Shown here: positions 8,355-16,927 of the stretch, one piece after another
Layout: each line of letters opens with the position of its first letter
How positions within the stretch are numbered: the stretch's first letter is position 1
From: Pseudomonas abietaniphila
GTDB lineage: Bacteria; Pseudomonadota; Gammaproteobacteria; Pseudomonadales; Pseudomonadaceae
Assembly (NCBI RefSeq): GCF_039697315.1
Contig: NZ_CP155619.1
Span: 1,922,001-1,986,000, forward strand
DNA: 64,000 nt
Direction of reading: 5' to 3'
The notes under the pieces: generated by a model
The model's input: the letters and a program-made list of their open reading frames with translations, nothing else
What the model was told of the DNA's origin: nothing
Database searches by the model: none
Made by a program: the position numbers and the translations under genes

Positions 8355-9452
8355 ATGTTGCGACGTCAGGCTCTGGCTCTCGGCAGCCTTGTTCTCAGCG
8401 CCTGTACCTTGGGTGGATGGACGCTGTTCAAAAAGAAAGGCGAAAGCCCGCTGCTGCTGTCTGCCCGAGATGACAGCGATGGCAAGCACTACGCCGTGGG
8501 GTATCGCGTGGACGGCACTCAGGTCTTCGCTACACCGGTGGCCCAGCGTTGCCACGACATCATCAATCATCCGCAACGGCCGATCGCGTTGTTCGTCGCC
8601 CGCAGGCCGGGCACCGAGAGTTACCTGATCGACCTGCGCGACGGTCGTCTGTTGCAGACCATCACCTCGAAGCCGAATCGGCATTTCTACGGCCATGCAG
8701 TCATTCACAAAGACGGCGAATGGCTGTACGCCACCGAAAACGACACCACCGATCCGGGACGTGGACTGCTCGGCGTCTACCGGTTCATCGGGGATCGCCT
8801 GGAGCACAGCGGTGAGATCCCCACCCACGGCATAGGGCCGCATCAGGTCTCCTGGATGCCTGACGGCGAGACGCTGGCGGTCGCCAACGGCGGTATTCGT
8901 ACCGAGGCCGAAAGCCGGGTCGACATGAACCTGAATGCCATGGAACCGAGCCTGGTCCTGATGCAACGGGACGGCACACTGTTGAGCAAGGAAATCTTGT
9001 CCCAATCGATGAACAGCGTGCGCCACATGGCGATTGCCACTGACGGCACCCTCGTTACCGGTCAACAGTTCATGGGGCCGTCCCATGAGTCTGCCGAGCT
9101 GCTGGCGATCAAACGGCCGGGGCAGCCGTTTCAGGCCTTTCCGGTGGCCGAGCAACAGTTGCAAGCGATGGCGCACTACACCGCGAGCGTGGCCATCCAC
9201 AGCGAGTTACGGCTGGTCGCCTTAACAGCACCGCGCGGCAATTGTTTCTTTATCTGGGACCTGGACAGCGGCGCCGTCCGCCTGGATGCCCCGCTGCCTG
9301 ATTGCGCGGGTGTCGGCGCCGTCGCCGATGGCTTTGTCGTCACCTCAGGCCAGGGCCGATGCCGCTTTTACGATTGCCGCCAGAGCGCACTGGTCGCCCA
9401 GCCACTGGCGTTGCCGGCGGGATTGTGGGACAACCATTTGCATCTGGTGTGA
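8355..9452 (+). CDS. DUF1513 beta-propeller-like protein with Tat-like signal
   Basis: 365-aa exported protein. The N-terminus MLRRQALALGSLVLSAC resembles a twin-arginine signal, with a cysteine at 17 that could also be lipidated. The body matches DUF1513, which is predicted to be a seven-bladed propeller; recurring GDRLEH, WMPDG and VANGG strand-turn motifs are visible. The biochemical role is unknown. It is the last gene of the iron-linked operon. The ATG at 8355 follows the upstream stop by one base and has GGTGA 5 nt ahead; earlier in-frame ATGs at 8325 and 8343 would lengthen the basic end and overlap the upstream gene. Confidence 0.8.
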   Translation: MLRRQALALGSLVLSACTLGGWTLFKKKGESPLLLSARDDSDGKHYAVGYRVDGTQVFATPVAQRCHDIINHPQRPIALFVARRPGTESYLIDLRDGRLLQTITSKPNRHFYGHAVIHKDGEWLYATENDTTDPGRGLLGVYRFIGDRLEHSGEIPTHGIGPHQVSWMPDGETLAVANGGIRTEAESRVDMNLNAMEPSLVLMQRDGTLLSKEILSQSMNSVRHMAIATDGTLVTGQQFMGPSHESAELLAIKRPGQPFQAFPVAEQQLQAMAHYTASVAIHSELRLVALTAPRGNCFFIWDLDSGAVRLDAPLPDCAGVGAVADGFVVTSGQGRCRFYDCRQSALVAQPLALPAGLWDNHLHLV

Positions 9453-9517
9453 GTTTTTCGGGTTGACTTGAGGGCATCAAAGTCGCCTGATTCATCTGTT
9501 TTCCAAGGAAGTGGAAT

Positions 9518-10669
9518 ATGTTGCGTCGCCGCATGTTGATCATGTTGGGTGTTGTCGTCATCGTGGTGCTGGCCCTGGGCGGGTACAAGGCATTTTCGAT
9601 CTACAAGCAGATCCAGCAATTCACCGCCCCCAAGCCGCCGATCAATGTCGCGGTCGCAGTGGTGCAAGAACGCGCCTGGCAAAGTCGCCTGCCCGCCATT
9701 GGCACGCTCAAGGCTTTGCAGGGCGTGGACCTGGCGCTGGAAATCTCCGGCACGGTCAAGGCCTTGCAGTTCGAATCCGGCCAGAAGGTCAAGGTCGGCC
9801 AGCCGCTCGTGCAACTCGACAGCGATGTGGAGAAGGGTCTGCTCGGCACCGCCGAGGCTGATTTGGGTCTGGCGCAACTGGACTTCGCTCGCGGCAGCAA
9901 ACTGGTGGGCGATGGTTCCATTTCCAGAGGCGATTTCGACAAACTCGCCGCCACGCAGAAAAAAGCGGCGGCCAGTGTCGCGCAACTGAATGCCTCGCTG
10001 GCCAAGAAACGCATTCTCGCGCCCTTCAGCGGCACCATCGGCATTCGTCAGGTGGATGTGGGCGATTACCTCGCCAGCGGTACGGTCATCGCCACCCTTC
10101 AAGACCTGACCAGCCTCTACGCCGACTTCTTCGTGCCGGAACAGGTGCTGCCAAAACTGGCCCTCGGTCAGCAGGTGCAGGTCAGCGTCACGGCTTATCC
10201 TGACGCTGTGTTCACTGCCAGCATCAGCGCCATTAACCCCAAGGTCGAAGATGCCACGCGTAACGTGCTCGTGCGCGCCACGCTGCCCAACCCCGACAGC
10301 AAGTTGCTGCCCGGCATGTTCGCCAATCTGCAGGTCATCCTCGGGCAGGATGCACAGCAACTGGTGGTGCCGGAAAGCACCATTACCTACACGCTGTACG
10401 GCAACTCGGTGTATGTCGTCGTGCCGAAGAACGGCACTGACGGTCAGCCGGAAAAAAACGACAAGGGTGAACCGCAACTGGCCGTCGAACGACGTTTCGT
10501 GACCACCGGCGAGCGCCGTGGAGGGCTGGTGATCATCAGCAAGGGATTGAAAGCAGGCGAGCAAGTGGTGACCGGCGGCCAGCTCAAGCTGGACAACGGC
10601 ACTCATGTCGCCATCAGCGCCGATCAGGCTGCGCCCGCAGAGCAGAACAGCCAACCCAAGGTTGACTGA
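9518..10669 (+). CDS. RND efflux periplasmic adaptor (MexV-like membrane fusion protein)
   Basis: 383-aa adaptor with an N-terminal membrane anchor (about residues 5-24). It has a split lipoyl domain (around ALEISGTVKALQFESGQKV and APFSGTIGIRQVDVGDYL), a helical hairpin between the halves, and the beta-barrel and membrane-proximal domains. It links the inner-membrane pump encoded next to an outer-membrane channel. No channel gene is present, so it probably borrows an OprM-type protein. Position after the DUF1513 gene matches MexV in PAO1 from memory. An AAGGAAGTGG site precedes the ATG. Confidence 0.9.
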   Translation: MLRRRMLIMLGVVVIVVLALGGYKAFSIYKQIQQFTAPKPPINVAVAVVQERAWQSRLPAIGTLKALQGVDLALEISGTVKALQFESGQKVKVGQPLVQLDSDVEKGLLGTAEADLGLAQLDFARGSKLVGDGSISRGDFDKLAATQKKAAASVAQLNASLAKKRILAPFSGTIGIRQVDVGDYLASGTVIATLQDLTSLYADFFVPEQVLPKLALGQQVQVSVTAYPDAVFTASISAINPKVEDATRNVLVRATLPNPDSKLLPGMFANLQVILGQDAQQLVVPESTITYTLYGNSVYVVVPKNGTDGQPEKNDKGEPQLAVERRFVTTGERRGGLVIISKGLKAGEQVVTGGQLKLDNGTHVAISADQAAPAEQNSQPKVD

Positions 10670-10709
10670 TCACAGCTGACGGCTCGAAGGAGCTTTCAAA
10701 GGAACGTTC

Positions 10710-13700
10710 ATGGCATTCACAGACCCGTTCATCCGCCGCCCTGTCCTCGCCAGCGTGATCAGCCTGCTGATTGTGCTGCTGGGCTTTCAGGCGTTCAGCA
10801 AACTGACCATCCGCCAATACCCGCAGATGGAAAACGCCCTGATCACGGTGACCACGGCGTACCCCGGCGCCAACGCCGAAACCATCCAGGGCTACATCAC
10901 CCAACCGCTGCAGCAAAGTCTGGCCAGCGCCGAAGGCATCGACTACATGACCTCGGTCAGTCGGCAGAACTTCTCGGTGATCTCGATCTACGCGCGCATC
11001 GGCGCCAACACCGACCGCCTCTACACCGAGCTGCTGGCCAAGGCCAACGAAGTCAAAAACAAGCTGCCTCAGGACGCTGAAGACCCAGTGCTCAGCAAGG
11101 AAGCGGCCGATGCCTCGGCGCTCATGTACATCAGTTTCTACAGCTCGGAACTGAACAATCCGCAGATCACCGATTACCTGTCCCGCGTCATTCAGCCAAA
11201 GCTGGCCACGCTGCCCGGCATGGCCGAAGCCGAGATTCTCGGCAACCAGGTGTTCGCCATGCGTTTGTGGCTGGACCCGGTCAAGCTTGCAGGCTTTGGG
11301 CTGACAGCCACCGATGTGACGGACGCCGTGCGCAAGTACAACTTTTTGTCCGCCGCTGGCGAGGTCAAAGGTGAATACGTGGTGACCAGCGTCAACGCCA
11401 CCACCGATCTGAAATCCCCGGAGACGTTCGCCGCCATTCCGCTGAAAACCGTCGGTGACAGTCGAGTCTTGCTCGGTGATGTGGCGCGCGTCGAAATGGG
11501 CGCTGAAAACTACGACACCGTCAGCTCGTTCGATGGCACGCCCTCGGTGTACATCGGCATCAAGGGCACGCCAAGCTCCAACCCTCTGGACGTGATCAAA
11601 GAAGTCCGGCGAATCATGCCGGAACTTGAAAGCCAATTGCCGCCCAGCCTGAAAGTGTCCATCGCCTACGACGCCACCCTGTTCATCCAGGCTTCCATCC
11701 ATGAAGTGGTGAAAACGCTGATCGAGGCGGTGTTGATCGTCATCGTCGTGGTGTTCCTGTTTCTGGGTGCGCTGCGCTCGGTTCTGATACCGGTGATCAC
11801 CATTCCGTTATCGATGATCGGCGTGCTGTTCTTCATGCAAGTGATGGGCTACTCGATCAACCTGCTGACGTTGCTGGCCATGGTCTTGGCAATCGGCCTT
11901 GTGGTGGACGACGCGATTGTCGTGGTGGAAAACATCCATCGGCATATCGAAGAGGGCAAAACGCCGCTGAACGCCGCGCTGGAGGGCGCACGGGAGATCG
12001 CGATGCCGGTGGTGTCGATGACCGTGACCCTGGCCGCCGTTTATGCGCCCATTGGTTTCCTCCAGGGCCTGACGGGCGCGCTGTTCAAGGAATTTGCGTT
12101 GACGCTGGCGGGCGCCGTGGTGATTTCCGGCATCGTCGCCCTGACCCTCTCGCCGATGATGTGCGCCGTTCTCCTGCGCCATGACGAGAACCCCAGCGGC
12201 CTGGCGCACAAGCTAGACCAGATTTTCGACGGCTTGAAAGTGCGCTATCAGCGTCTACTGCACGGCACATTGAACAGCCGTCCCGTGGTCATCGTCTTCG
12301 CCGTGCTGGTGCTGTGCCTGATTCCGGTGTTCCTGAAATTCAGCCAGTCGCAACTCGCGCCCGATGAAGACCAAGGCATCATTTTCATGATCGCCACGTC
12401 GCCACAGCCGACCAACCTTGATTACATGAACAAGTACACCGACCAGTTCATCTCCATTTTCAAGGCGTTCCCGGAGTACTACTCGTCCTTCCAGATCAAT
12501 GGTTTCAACGGCGTACAAAGCGGTGTCGGCGGCTTCCTGCTTAAGCCATGGGACGAGCGCAAGCGCACTCAGATGGAGCTGTTACCCGAGGTACAGGCCA
12601 AGCTCGCAGACATCACTGGCCTGCAGATTTTCGGCTTCAACCTGCCGTCGTTGCCGGGAACCGGTGAGGGTCTGCCCTTTCAGTTCGTGATCAATACACC
12701 GAACGATTATCCAGCCCTGCTTGAGGTCGTCGACCGGATCAAGAAGCGCGCGACGGAGTCCGGCAAGTTCGCGTTCCTGGATGTGGACCTGGCGTTCGAC
12801 AAGCCGGAAGTCGTGGTGGATATCGACCGCGCCAAGGCGGCGCAGATGGGCGTTTCGATGCAGGACCTGGGCGGGAGTCTGGCGACCTTGCTGGGCGAAG
12901 CGGAGATCAACCGGTTCACCATCGATGGGCGTAGTTACAAGGTCATCGCACAAGTGGAACGGGCTTACCGCGACAACCCCGAGTGGCTGTCGAACTATTA
13001 CGTGAAAAACAGCGAGGGCACCATGCTTCCACTGTCGACGCTGATCACCGTCAGTGACCGTGCCAGACCGCGCCAGCTCAATCAGTTCCAGCAACTCAAC
13101 TCCGCCATTATCTCGGGCTTTCCGCTGGTCAGCATGGGCGAAGCCATCGATACAGTGCGGCAAATCGCCGAGGAAGAAGCACCCGCCGGTTTTGCCTACG
13201 ATTATGCAGGCGCTTCCCGTCAGTACGTGCAGGAAGGCAACGCCTTGTGGGTAACGTTCGGCCTTGCACTGGCCATTATCTTTCTGGTGTTGGCGGCTCA
13301 GTTCGAAAGCTTTCGCGATCCGCTGGTGATTCTGGTGACCGTGCCTTTGTCGATCTGCGGCGCCCTGGTCCCGCTGTTCCTCGGCGTATCCACGCTGAAT
13401 ATTTATACCCAAGTGGGCCTGGTGACGTTGATCGGTCTGATCAGCAAGCACGGGATCCTGATCGTCGAATTCGCGAACCAGCTGCGACGCGACAAGGGCC
13501 TCGGCGTTCGAGAGGCTGTGGAGGAAGCGGCCGCGATTCGCCTGCGCCCGGTCCTCATGACCACTGCCGCAATGGTGTTCGGCATGGTGCCGCTGATTCT
13601 GGCAACCGGCGCCGGGGCAGTCAGCCGCTTCGACATCGGTCTGGTGATCGCGACGGGGATGTCGGTGGGGACGTTGTTTACGTTGTTTGTGTTGCCGTGT

Positions 13701-13748
13701 GTTTATACGTTGCTGGCTTCGAAGGTTGGCTCGAAGACACCACTTTGA
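10710..13748 (+). CDS. RND multidrug efflux transporter, inner-membrane pump (MexW-like)
   Basis: 1012-aa resistance-nodulation-division pump that exports drugs in exchange for protons. The N-terminus FTDPFIRRPVLASVISLLI begins the first of twelve membrane helices. Two large periplasmic loops follow, and TM4 carries the paired Asp motif GLVVDDAIVVVENI. The duplicated half is seen as GLISKHGILIVEFAN near the C-terminus. Length is close to MexW (about 1018 aa). It starts 40 bp after the adaptor stop with AAAGGAA upstream, so the two genes form an operon, closed by the terminator at 13785-13806. Substrates cannot be read from sequence. Confidence 0.93.
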   Translation: MAFTDPFIRRPVLASVISLLIVLLGFQAFSKLTIRQYPQMENALITVTTAYPGANAETIQGYITQPLQQSLASAEGIDYMTSVSRQNFSVISIYARIGANTDRLYTELLAKANEVKNKLPQDAEDPVLSKEAADASALMYISFYSSELNNPQITDYLSRVIQPKLATLPGMAEAEILGNQVFAMRLWLDPVKLAGFGLTATDVTDAVRKYNFLSAAGEVKGEYVVTSVNATTDLKSPETFAAIPLKTVGDSRVLLGDVARVEMGAENYDTVSSFDGTPSVYIGIKGTPSSNPLDVIKEVRRIMPELESQLPPSLKVSIAYDATLFIQASIHEVVKTLIEAVLIVIVVVFLFLGALRSVLIPVITIPLSMIGVLFFMQVMGYSINLLTLLAMVLAIGLVVDDAIVVVENIHRHIEEGKTPLNAALEGAREIAMPVVSMTVTLAAVYAPIGFLQGLTGALFKEFALTLAGAVVISGIVALTLSPMMCAVLLRHDENPSGLAHKLDQIFDGLKVRYQRLLHGTLNSRPVVIVFAVLVLCLIPVFLKFSQSQLAPDEDQGIIFMIATSPQPTNLDYMNKYTDQFISIFKAFPEYYSSFQINGFNGVQSGVGGFLLKPWDERKRTQMELLPEVQAKLADITGLQIFGFNLPSLPGTGEGLPFQFVINTPNDYPALLEVVDRIKKRATESGKFAFLDVDLAFDKPEVVVDIDRAKAAQMGVSMQDLGGSLATLLGEAEINRFTIDGRSYKVIAQVERAYRDNPEWLSNYYVKNSEGTMLPLSTLITVSDRARPRQLNQFQQLNSAIISGFPLVSMGEAIDTVRQIAEEEAPAGFAYDYAGASRQYVQEGNALWVTFGLALAIIFLVLAAQFESFRDPLVILVTVPLSICGALVPLFLGVSTLNIYTQVGLVTLIGLISKHGILIVEFANQLRRDKGLGVREAVEEAAAIRLRPVLMTTAAMVFGMVPLILATGAGAVSRFDIGLVIATGMSVGTLFTLFVLPCVYTLLASKVGSKTPL

Positions 13749-13784
13749 TGCCGATCCCTGACAACAGCGCTTAACGCCAATGAA

Positions 13785-13806
13785 AAGGCCCCGATAAACG
13801 GGGCCT
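13785..13806. terminator. Bidirectional terminator between the RND pump and the inaA operon
   Basis: AAGGCCCC, a GATAAAC loop and GGGGCCTT form a perfect 8-bp stem between convergent genes. It could serve both strands; there is only a short A/T run on each side. Confidence 0.7.
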
Positions 13807-13823
13807 TCAGTCAGGTGGTTGCA

Positions 13824-14051
13824 TCAGTGCTGTGGCCCCGATCCCTGTGCCAGACCGAACATCAACAACAACAGATCATGATCGGGTCGCGCCGGCAGCT
13901 CTACCTTTGCCACCCGTGGCAAAGGGCAATGCCCTTCGCCGTGGACTGCGCTCAGAATCTGTGGCCTGGGTTGCTCCCAGGCTGCCATGGCAATGGATGC
14001 AACACCCAACGCCCCGACCAAAAACAAACCTCGCGCCAGTTCTAACTTCAT
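13824..14051 (-). CDS. Small exported protein of unknown function, downstream of inaA
   Basis: 75-aa protein with a clear cleavable signal peptide (MKLELARGLFLVGALGVASIAMAA) and a short mature part with one cysteine and a hydrophobic LLLLMF patch near the end. I do not recognise a family. Its ATG overlaps the inaA stop as ATGA, so translation is coupled and it belongs to the methyltransferase-inaA operon. A periplasmic role linked to LPS or the envelope is only an inference from context. The frame is open up to 14198, but that extension lies inside inaA and would hide the signal peptide. Confidence 0.65.
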   Translation of the reverse strand: MKLELARGLFLVGALGVASIAMAAWEQPRPQILSAVHGEGHCPLPRVAKVELPARPDHDLLLLMFGLAQGSGPQH

Positions 14052-14767
14052 CGACCTAAACCTTTGATGGGGCTGCCAAACGCCGTCTCGTAAAAGTAGA
14101 CGAGCTTCTTCCAGTCTGCTGGCTGGAACGACGAATGGCGACGCAGTTGTTTCATGTCGTGCTGAGCCGCGCCATAAGCGGTCAGACGCTGGCGGCACTT
14201 CTCTAGGTCCAGCAAGGCGACTTCAGGTTTGGCGTTTGCGCCCTCACCCACCACACGCACAAAAACGTGTTTGATGTAGATGCAGCTGTGCTGCCAGCGG
14301 CCCTTGTGCATACGGGCCAGGTTTTCAGCCAGTTCCTTGAGCATCTGCTCGTAAACCGCTTCACCGTACTGCTCGCGGCCGCCCGCTTTGAGCCAGTTTT
14401 CGAACTCGTCGTAGCCGTCCAGCGAGGCGGTAACCAGCAGCGCACGCCACTCGTTGTTCTCGTCACGCTCTGCGCCGCAGAAGACCATGCGGGGAACGTT
14501 AACGTTGAGTTGGCGCAAGCCTTCCAGCGCATCACGCTCGCGCAGAACCGTCGGACGACCGAACGGATGCAGCCAGCTGCGGTAGATGTGTCCTGTCTGG
14601 CGCTTCACATACAGCAGACGACCGTTCTCCGACACGACGCGCTGTACGCCACTTTCCCCTCCGCGGCGTACGTTGGGCTCTTCAACCCACTCACCACGAG
14701 TGTTCCAGAAATAGGCAAAACGGTCCTTGGCGGGAACGCTCGACTCTGCTGCAAAATCCACGGCCAT
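14048..14767 (-). CDS. inaA: InaA-like lipopolysaccharide kinase family protein
   Basis: 239-aa protein of the Kdo/WaaP-like LPS kinase superfamily. It has the kinase-like fold with a lysine in VKRQT, the segment NLARMHKGRWQHSCIYIKH as catalytic-loop equivalent, and LLDLEKCR for the metal-binding Asp. The family includes acid- or salicylate-induced InaA and LPS-core kinases; the actual substrate is uncertain. The ATG at 14767 is chosen because AAGAGG lies just upstream; a longer frame would enter the methyltransferase gene. It lies 4 bp after the methyltransferase and overlaps the next gene. The operon promoter has a ColR-like box, and ColR control of LPS genes is known in P. putida. Confidence 0.85.
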   Translation of the reverse strand: MAVDFAAESSVPAKDRFAYFWNTRGEWVEEPNVRRGGESGVQRVVSENGRLLYVKRQTGHIYRSWLHPFGRPTVLRERDALEGLRQLNVNVPRMVFCGAERDENNEWRALLVTASLDGYDEFENWLKAGGREQYGEAVYEQMLKELAENLARMHKGRWQHSCIYIKHVFVRVVGEGANAKPEVALLDLEKCRQRLTAYGAAQHDMKQLRRHSSFQPADWKKLVYFYETAFGSPIKGLGR

Positions 14768-14771
14768 CCTG

Positions 14772-15440
14772 TTACCTCTTACGTAATAGATACACACGCC
14801 ACATGGCGTACAACGGCAGGAAGTCCAGTCGCTCCTGGATGCGAAATCCTGCCTGTTCAAATTCGGCTTCTACTGTTGCCACCGGTAACACAAAGCGGTT
14901 CTGGTAACCCTCTTGCTGACGGTTACGCTCCGCACGTTTGCGCTTCCATGCCTTGAAGTTGCCGTCGACCCAGAGCGATATGATCACGCTGTCACGGGTC
15001 ACACGGTGAAACTCCTTCAGCAACACCGCTCTGTCCTGAGCGTTTCCAACGTGGTGCAGGAGTCGCATGCAAAAGATGCTGTCGACTGCATTGTCCGGCA
15101 TATCGATAGCAAACGCAGAAGTCTGCAAGGGTTGTACCCGTTTGACCACCTCAGCGGGCTGTGACTCGCAAGCCGTCTTGACCATGGACGCCGAATTGTC
15201 GGCACCGATGATCACGCGATTGGCCTTTTCCGCCAACAATGGCCAGAAACGACCCGCACCGCATGGAAGATCGAGTACCAGTCCGGGCTCACCCGCCAAT
15301 GCCAACGCGCGTCTGGCCAGTTGTTTGTCGCGACGATCAGACAACCGTCTTGCCAATCCGTCCTTGTGCTTGCGTAAATATTTTTTTGCGTGCTCGTCGT
15401 TATATTTACGCGAGAAATCCAGCTCGATCCGTTTGCTCAT
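14772..15440 (-). CDS. Class I SAM-dependent methyltransferase
   Basis: 222-aa cytoplasmic protein. Motif I is LVLDLPCGAGRFWPLLA (about residues 53-69). An acidic motif II follows at GADNSASM, and a DSIFCMRLLHHV segment forms strand 4. The very basic N-terminus (KYNDEHAKKYLRKHKDG) is unusual and may bind nucleic acid or phospholipid head groups. The substrate is unknown. It is the first gene of the operon with inaA, and its leader carries a ColR-like box at 15509-15524. Confidence 0.82.
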   Translation of the reverse strand: MSKRIELDFSRKYNDEHAKKYLRKHKDGLARRLSDRRDKQLARRALALAGEPGLVLDLPCGAGRFWPLLAEKANRVIIGADNSASMVKTACESQPAEVVKRVQPLQTSAFAIDMPDNAVDSIFCMRLLHHVGNAQDRAVLLKEFHRVTRDSVIISLWVDGNFKAWKRKRAERNRQQEGYQNRFVLPVATVEAEFEQAGFRIQERLDFLPLYAMWRVYLLRKR

Positions 15441-15508
15441 GGCCGTATCTCCTAAGGGTGATACGACGAAAACTAGGCGGATTTACGTGACTGTCAGGTC
15501 ATGTAATT

Positions 15509-15524
15509 GTGAAAAAAACGTCCT
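15509..15524 (-). promoter_or_regulatory. ColR-like binding site upstream of the methyltransferase-inaA operon
   Basis: On the minus strand the sequence reads AGGACGTTTTTTTCAC. It matches the reported P. putida ColR consensus YYNASNNYTTTTTSAC at 14 of 16 positions; both mismatches are in the first two bases. The 13-mer ACGTTTTTTTCAC is identical to that before the PAP2 gene on the other side of colRS. It sits about 69 bp ahead of the start codon. Confidence 0.65.
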
Positions 15525-15646
15525 TTGGTCGCCGCAAATGTTACGAGGTTTTTCCAGAAGATAGGGCTAGCATAGGGCCATGATCAGCATGATCGCAGCA
15601 ACATTTACACTCTCTGTACAAACCGCACATTCAAGGGTCAGGGAGA

Positions 15647-16927
15647 TCAGCCGGCCACTTTCCTGAGTTCTACCGTGAACCGGCAGCCATTTGGCTCCAT
15701 CGTGTCGAGGGTCACCGTCCAGCCCTGGTTCTCGCAAATGCGTTGCACCAGCGACAGGCCCAGCCCCAGGCCTTCACCCCGTTGCTCGTTACCCCGAACG
15801 AATGGCTGGAACATTGCCTCCCGCTTTTCTTCGGGTATGCCGACACCCGAGTCTTCAACGGTGAAGCCCTGTGGCAGCAGCGTGAGGCGGATAAACCCTC
15901 GATCGGTGTAGTGAAGGGCGTTGCGCAACAGGTTGCCCATCACGGCGTACAAAAAGGTCGCGTTATAGGTGGTTTGAGACGCGTTGTCAGGGTGATATTC
16001 CAGCAACAGACCTTTGGCTTCGATGGGCTCGCGCCAAAGCGTCAAAAGCTGTTGTGCCGCCGCTTGCAACGACAGTTGCGGATTCATGCCCGCATCGTCC
16101 CGTTGAGTGCGCGCCAGCATGAGGAAAGTCTGCACCAGGTCGCGCATCTCTTCACACGCCCGCCCTACCCGTTCGACCTGTGCGCGGGCGCGCTGATCAA
16201 GCGCCGGGTTCTCCAGCAACAGTTCGCAGGAGCTGGCCAACACCATCAACGGTGTTCGCAACTCATGGCTCACGTCGCTGGTGAACATGCGCTCTCGGGT
16301 CAGGGCGTCGCGCAAGCGACCCAGGGTTGCGTCGAACGCCACGGCCAGCTCACCCACTTCGTCGGCGGCGTAATCCGGCGCAAGCGGCGGTGCGAGCCCG
16401 AGCAATTGATCCCGATGACGCACCTGACGCGCCAGCCGAACCACCGGCGCCATCACGCGGCGTGCAAGCACCCACCCCAGGAAAACCGCCAACGCCAGCG
16501 CCAGCACGAAACCGATCAGCACGACGGCAAACAGTACGCGCTCACGCTCTTCGAAATCGCTTTGATCCTGCAACAGCACGTAATGACGGCCGTCGACCAC
16601 TTCCACCATGGCGTGATACGACAGCGGGCCACGAAACACCTCGTGAAACCCCGGCTCCAGATGGCGAAGGTCCTTGGGCAAATCAAAATCGCCAGGTCCG
16701 CCGCTGAAATAGAACAGTTGGTCCGGCTCCGGGCGATGGCTCCAGTCCTCGACACTGTCCATGAGCAGCAGGCGCGTCAGGTCACCGCCTAACCCGGCAG
16801 AAATCAGCTTTTCTTCAACCAGGTGCACCGTCGCGACGATACCCATGGCAAACGACCCCGCAACCAGCGCACTCATCAATGCAAAGGCAATGATGATCCG
16901 CTGCGCAAGGCTCTGCTTAAACTCCAT
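15647..16927 (-). CDS. colS: ColS sensor histidine kinase
   Basis: 426-aa membrane sensor kinase. TM1 spans about 9-33, a periplasmic loop of about 95 residues follows, then TM2 (about 131-155), HAMP, the H-box TSDVSHELRTPL and a HATPase_c domain (GVGIPEE, GLGLGLSLV). The periplasmic glutamates Glu38, Glu96, Glu126 and Glu129 (the last two an ExxE pair) are at the same positions reported for metal sensing by P. putida ColS, recalled from memory. It senses excess zinc or iron and phosphorylates ColR. The start at 16927 overlaps the colR end by 11 bp. Confidence 0.93.
   Translation of the reverse strand: MEFKQSLAQRIIIAFALMSALVAGSFAMGIVATVHLVEEKLISAGLGGDLTRLLLMDSVEDWSHRPEPDQLFYFSGGPGDFDLPKDLRHLEPGFHEVFRGPLSYHAMVEVVDGRHYVLLQDQSDFEERERVLFAVVLIGFVLALALAVFLGWVLARRVMAPVVRLARQVRHRDQLLGLAPPLAPDYAADEVGELAVAFDATLGRLRDALTRERMFTSDVSHELRTPLMVLASSCELLLENPALDQRARAQVERVGRACEEMRDLVQTFLMLARTQRDDAGMNPQLSLQAAAQQLLTLWREPIEAKGLLLEYHPDNASQTTYNATFLYAVMGNLLRNALHYTDRGFIRLTLLPQGFTVEDSGVGIPEEKREAMFQPFVRGNEQRGEGLGLGLSLVQRICENQGWTVTLDTMEPNGCRFTVELRKVAG

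Noticed and set aside
13860..14198. Longer start (14198) for the small exported protein
   Set aside because: It would extend through inaA and bury the signal peptide. The ATGA overlap start at 14051 fits better.
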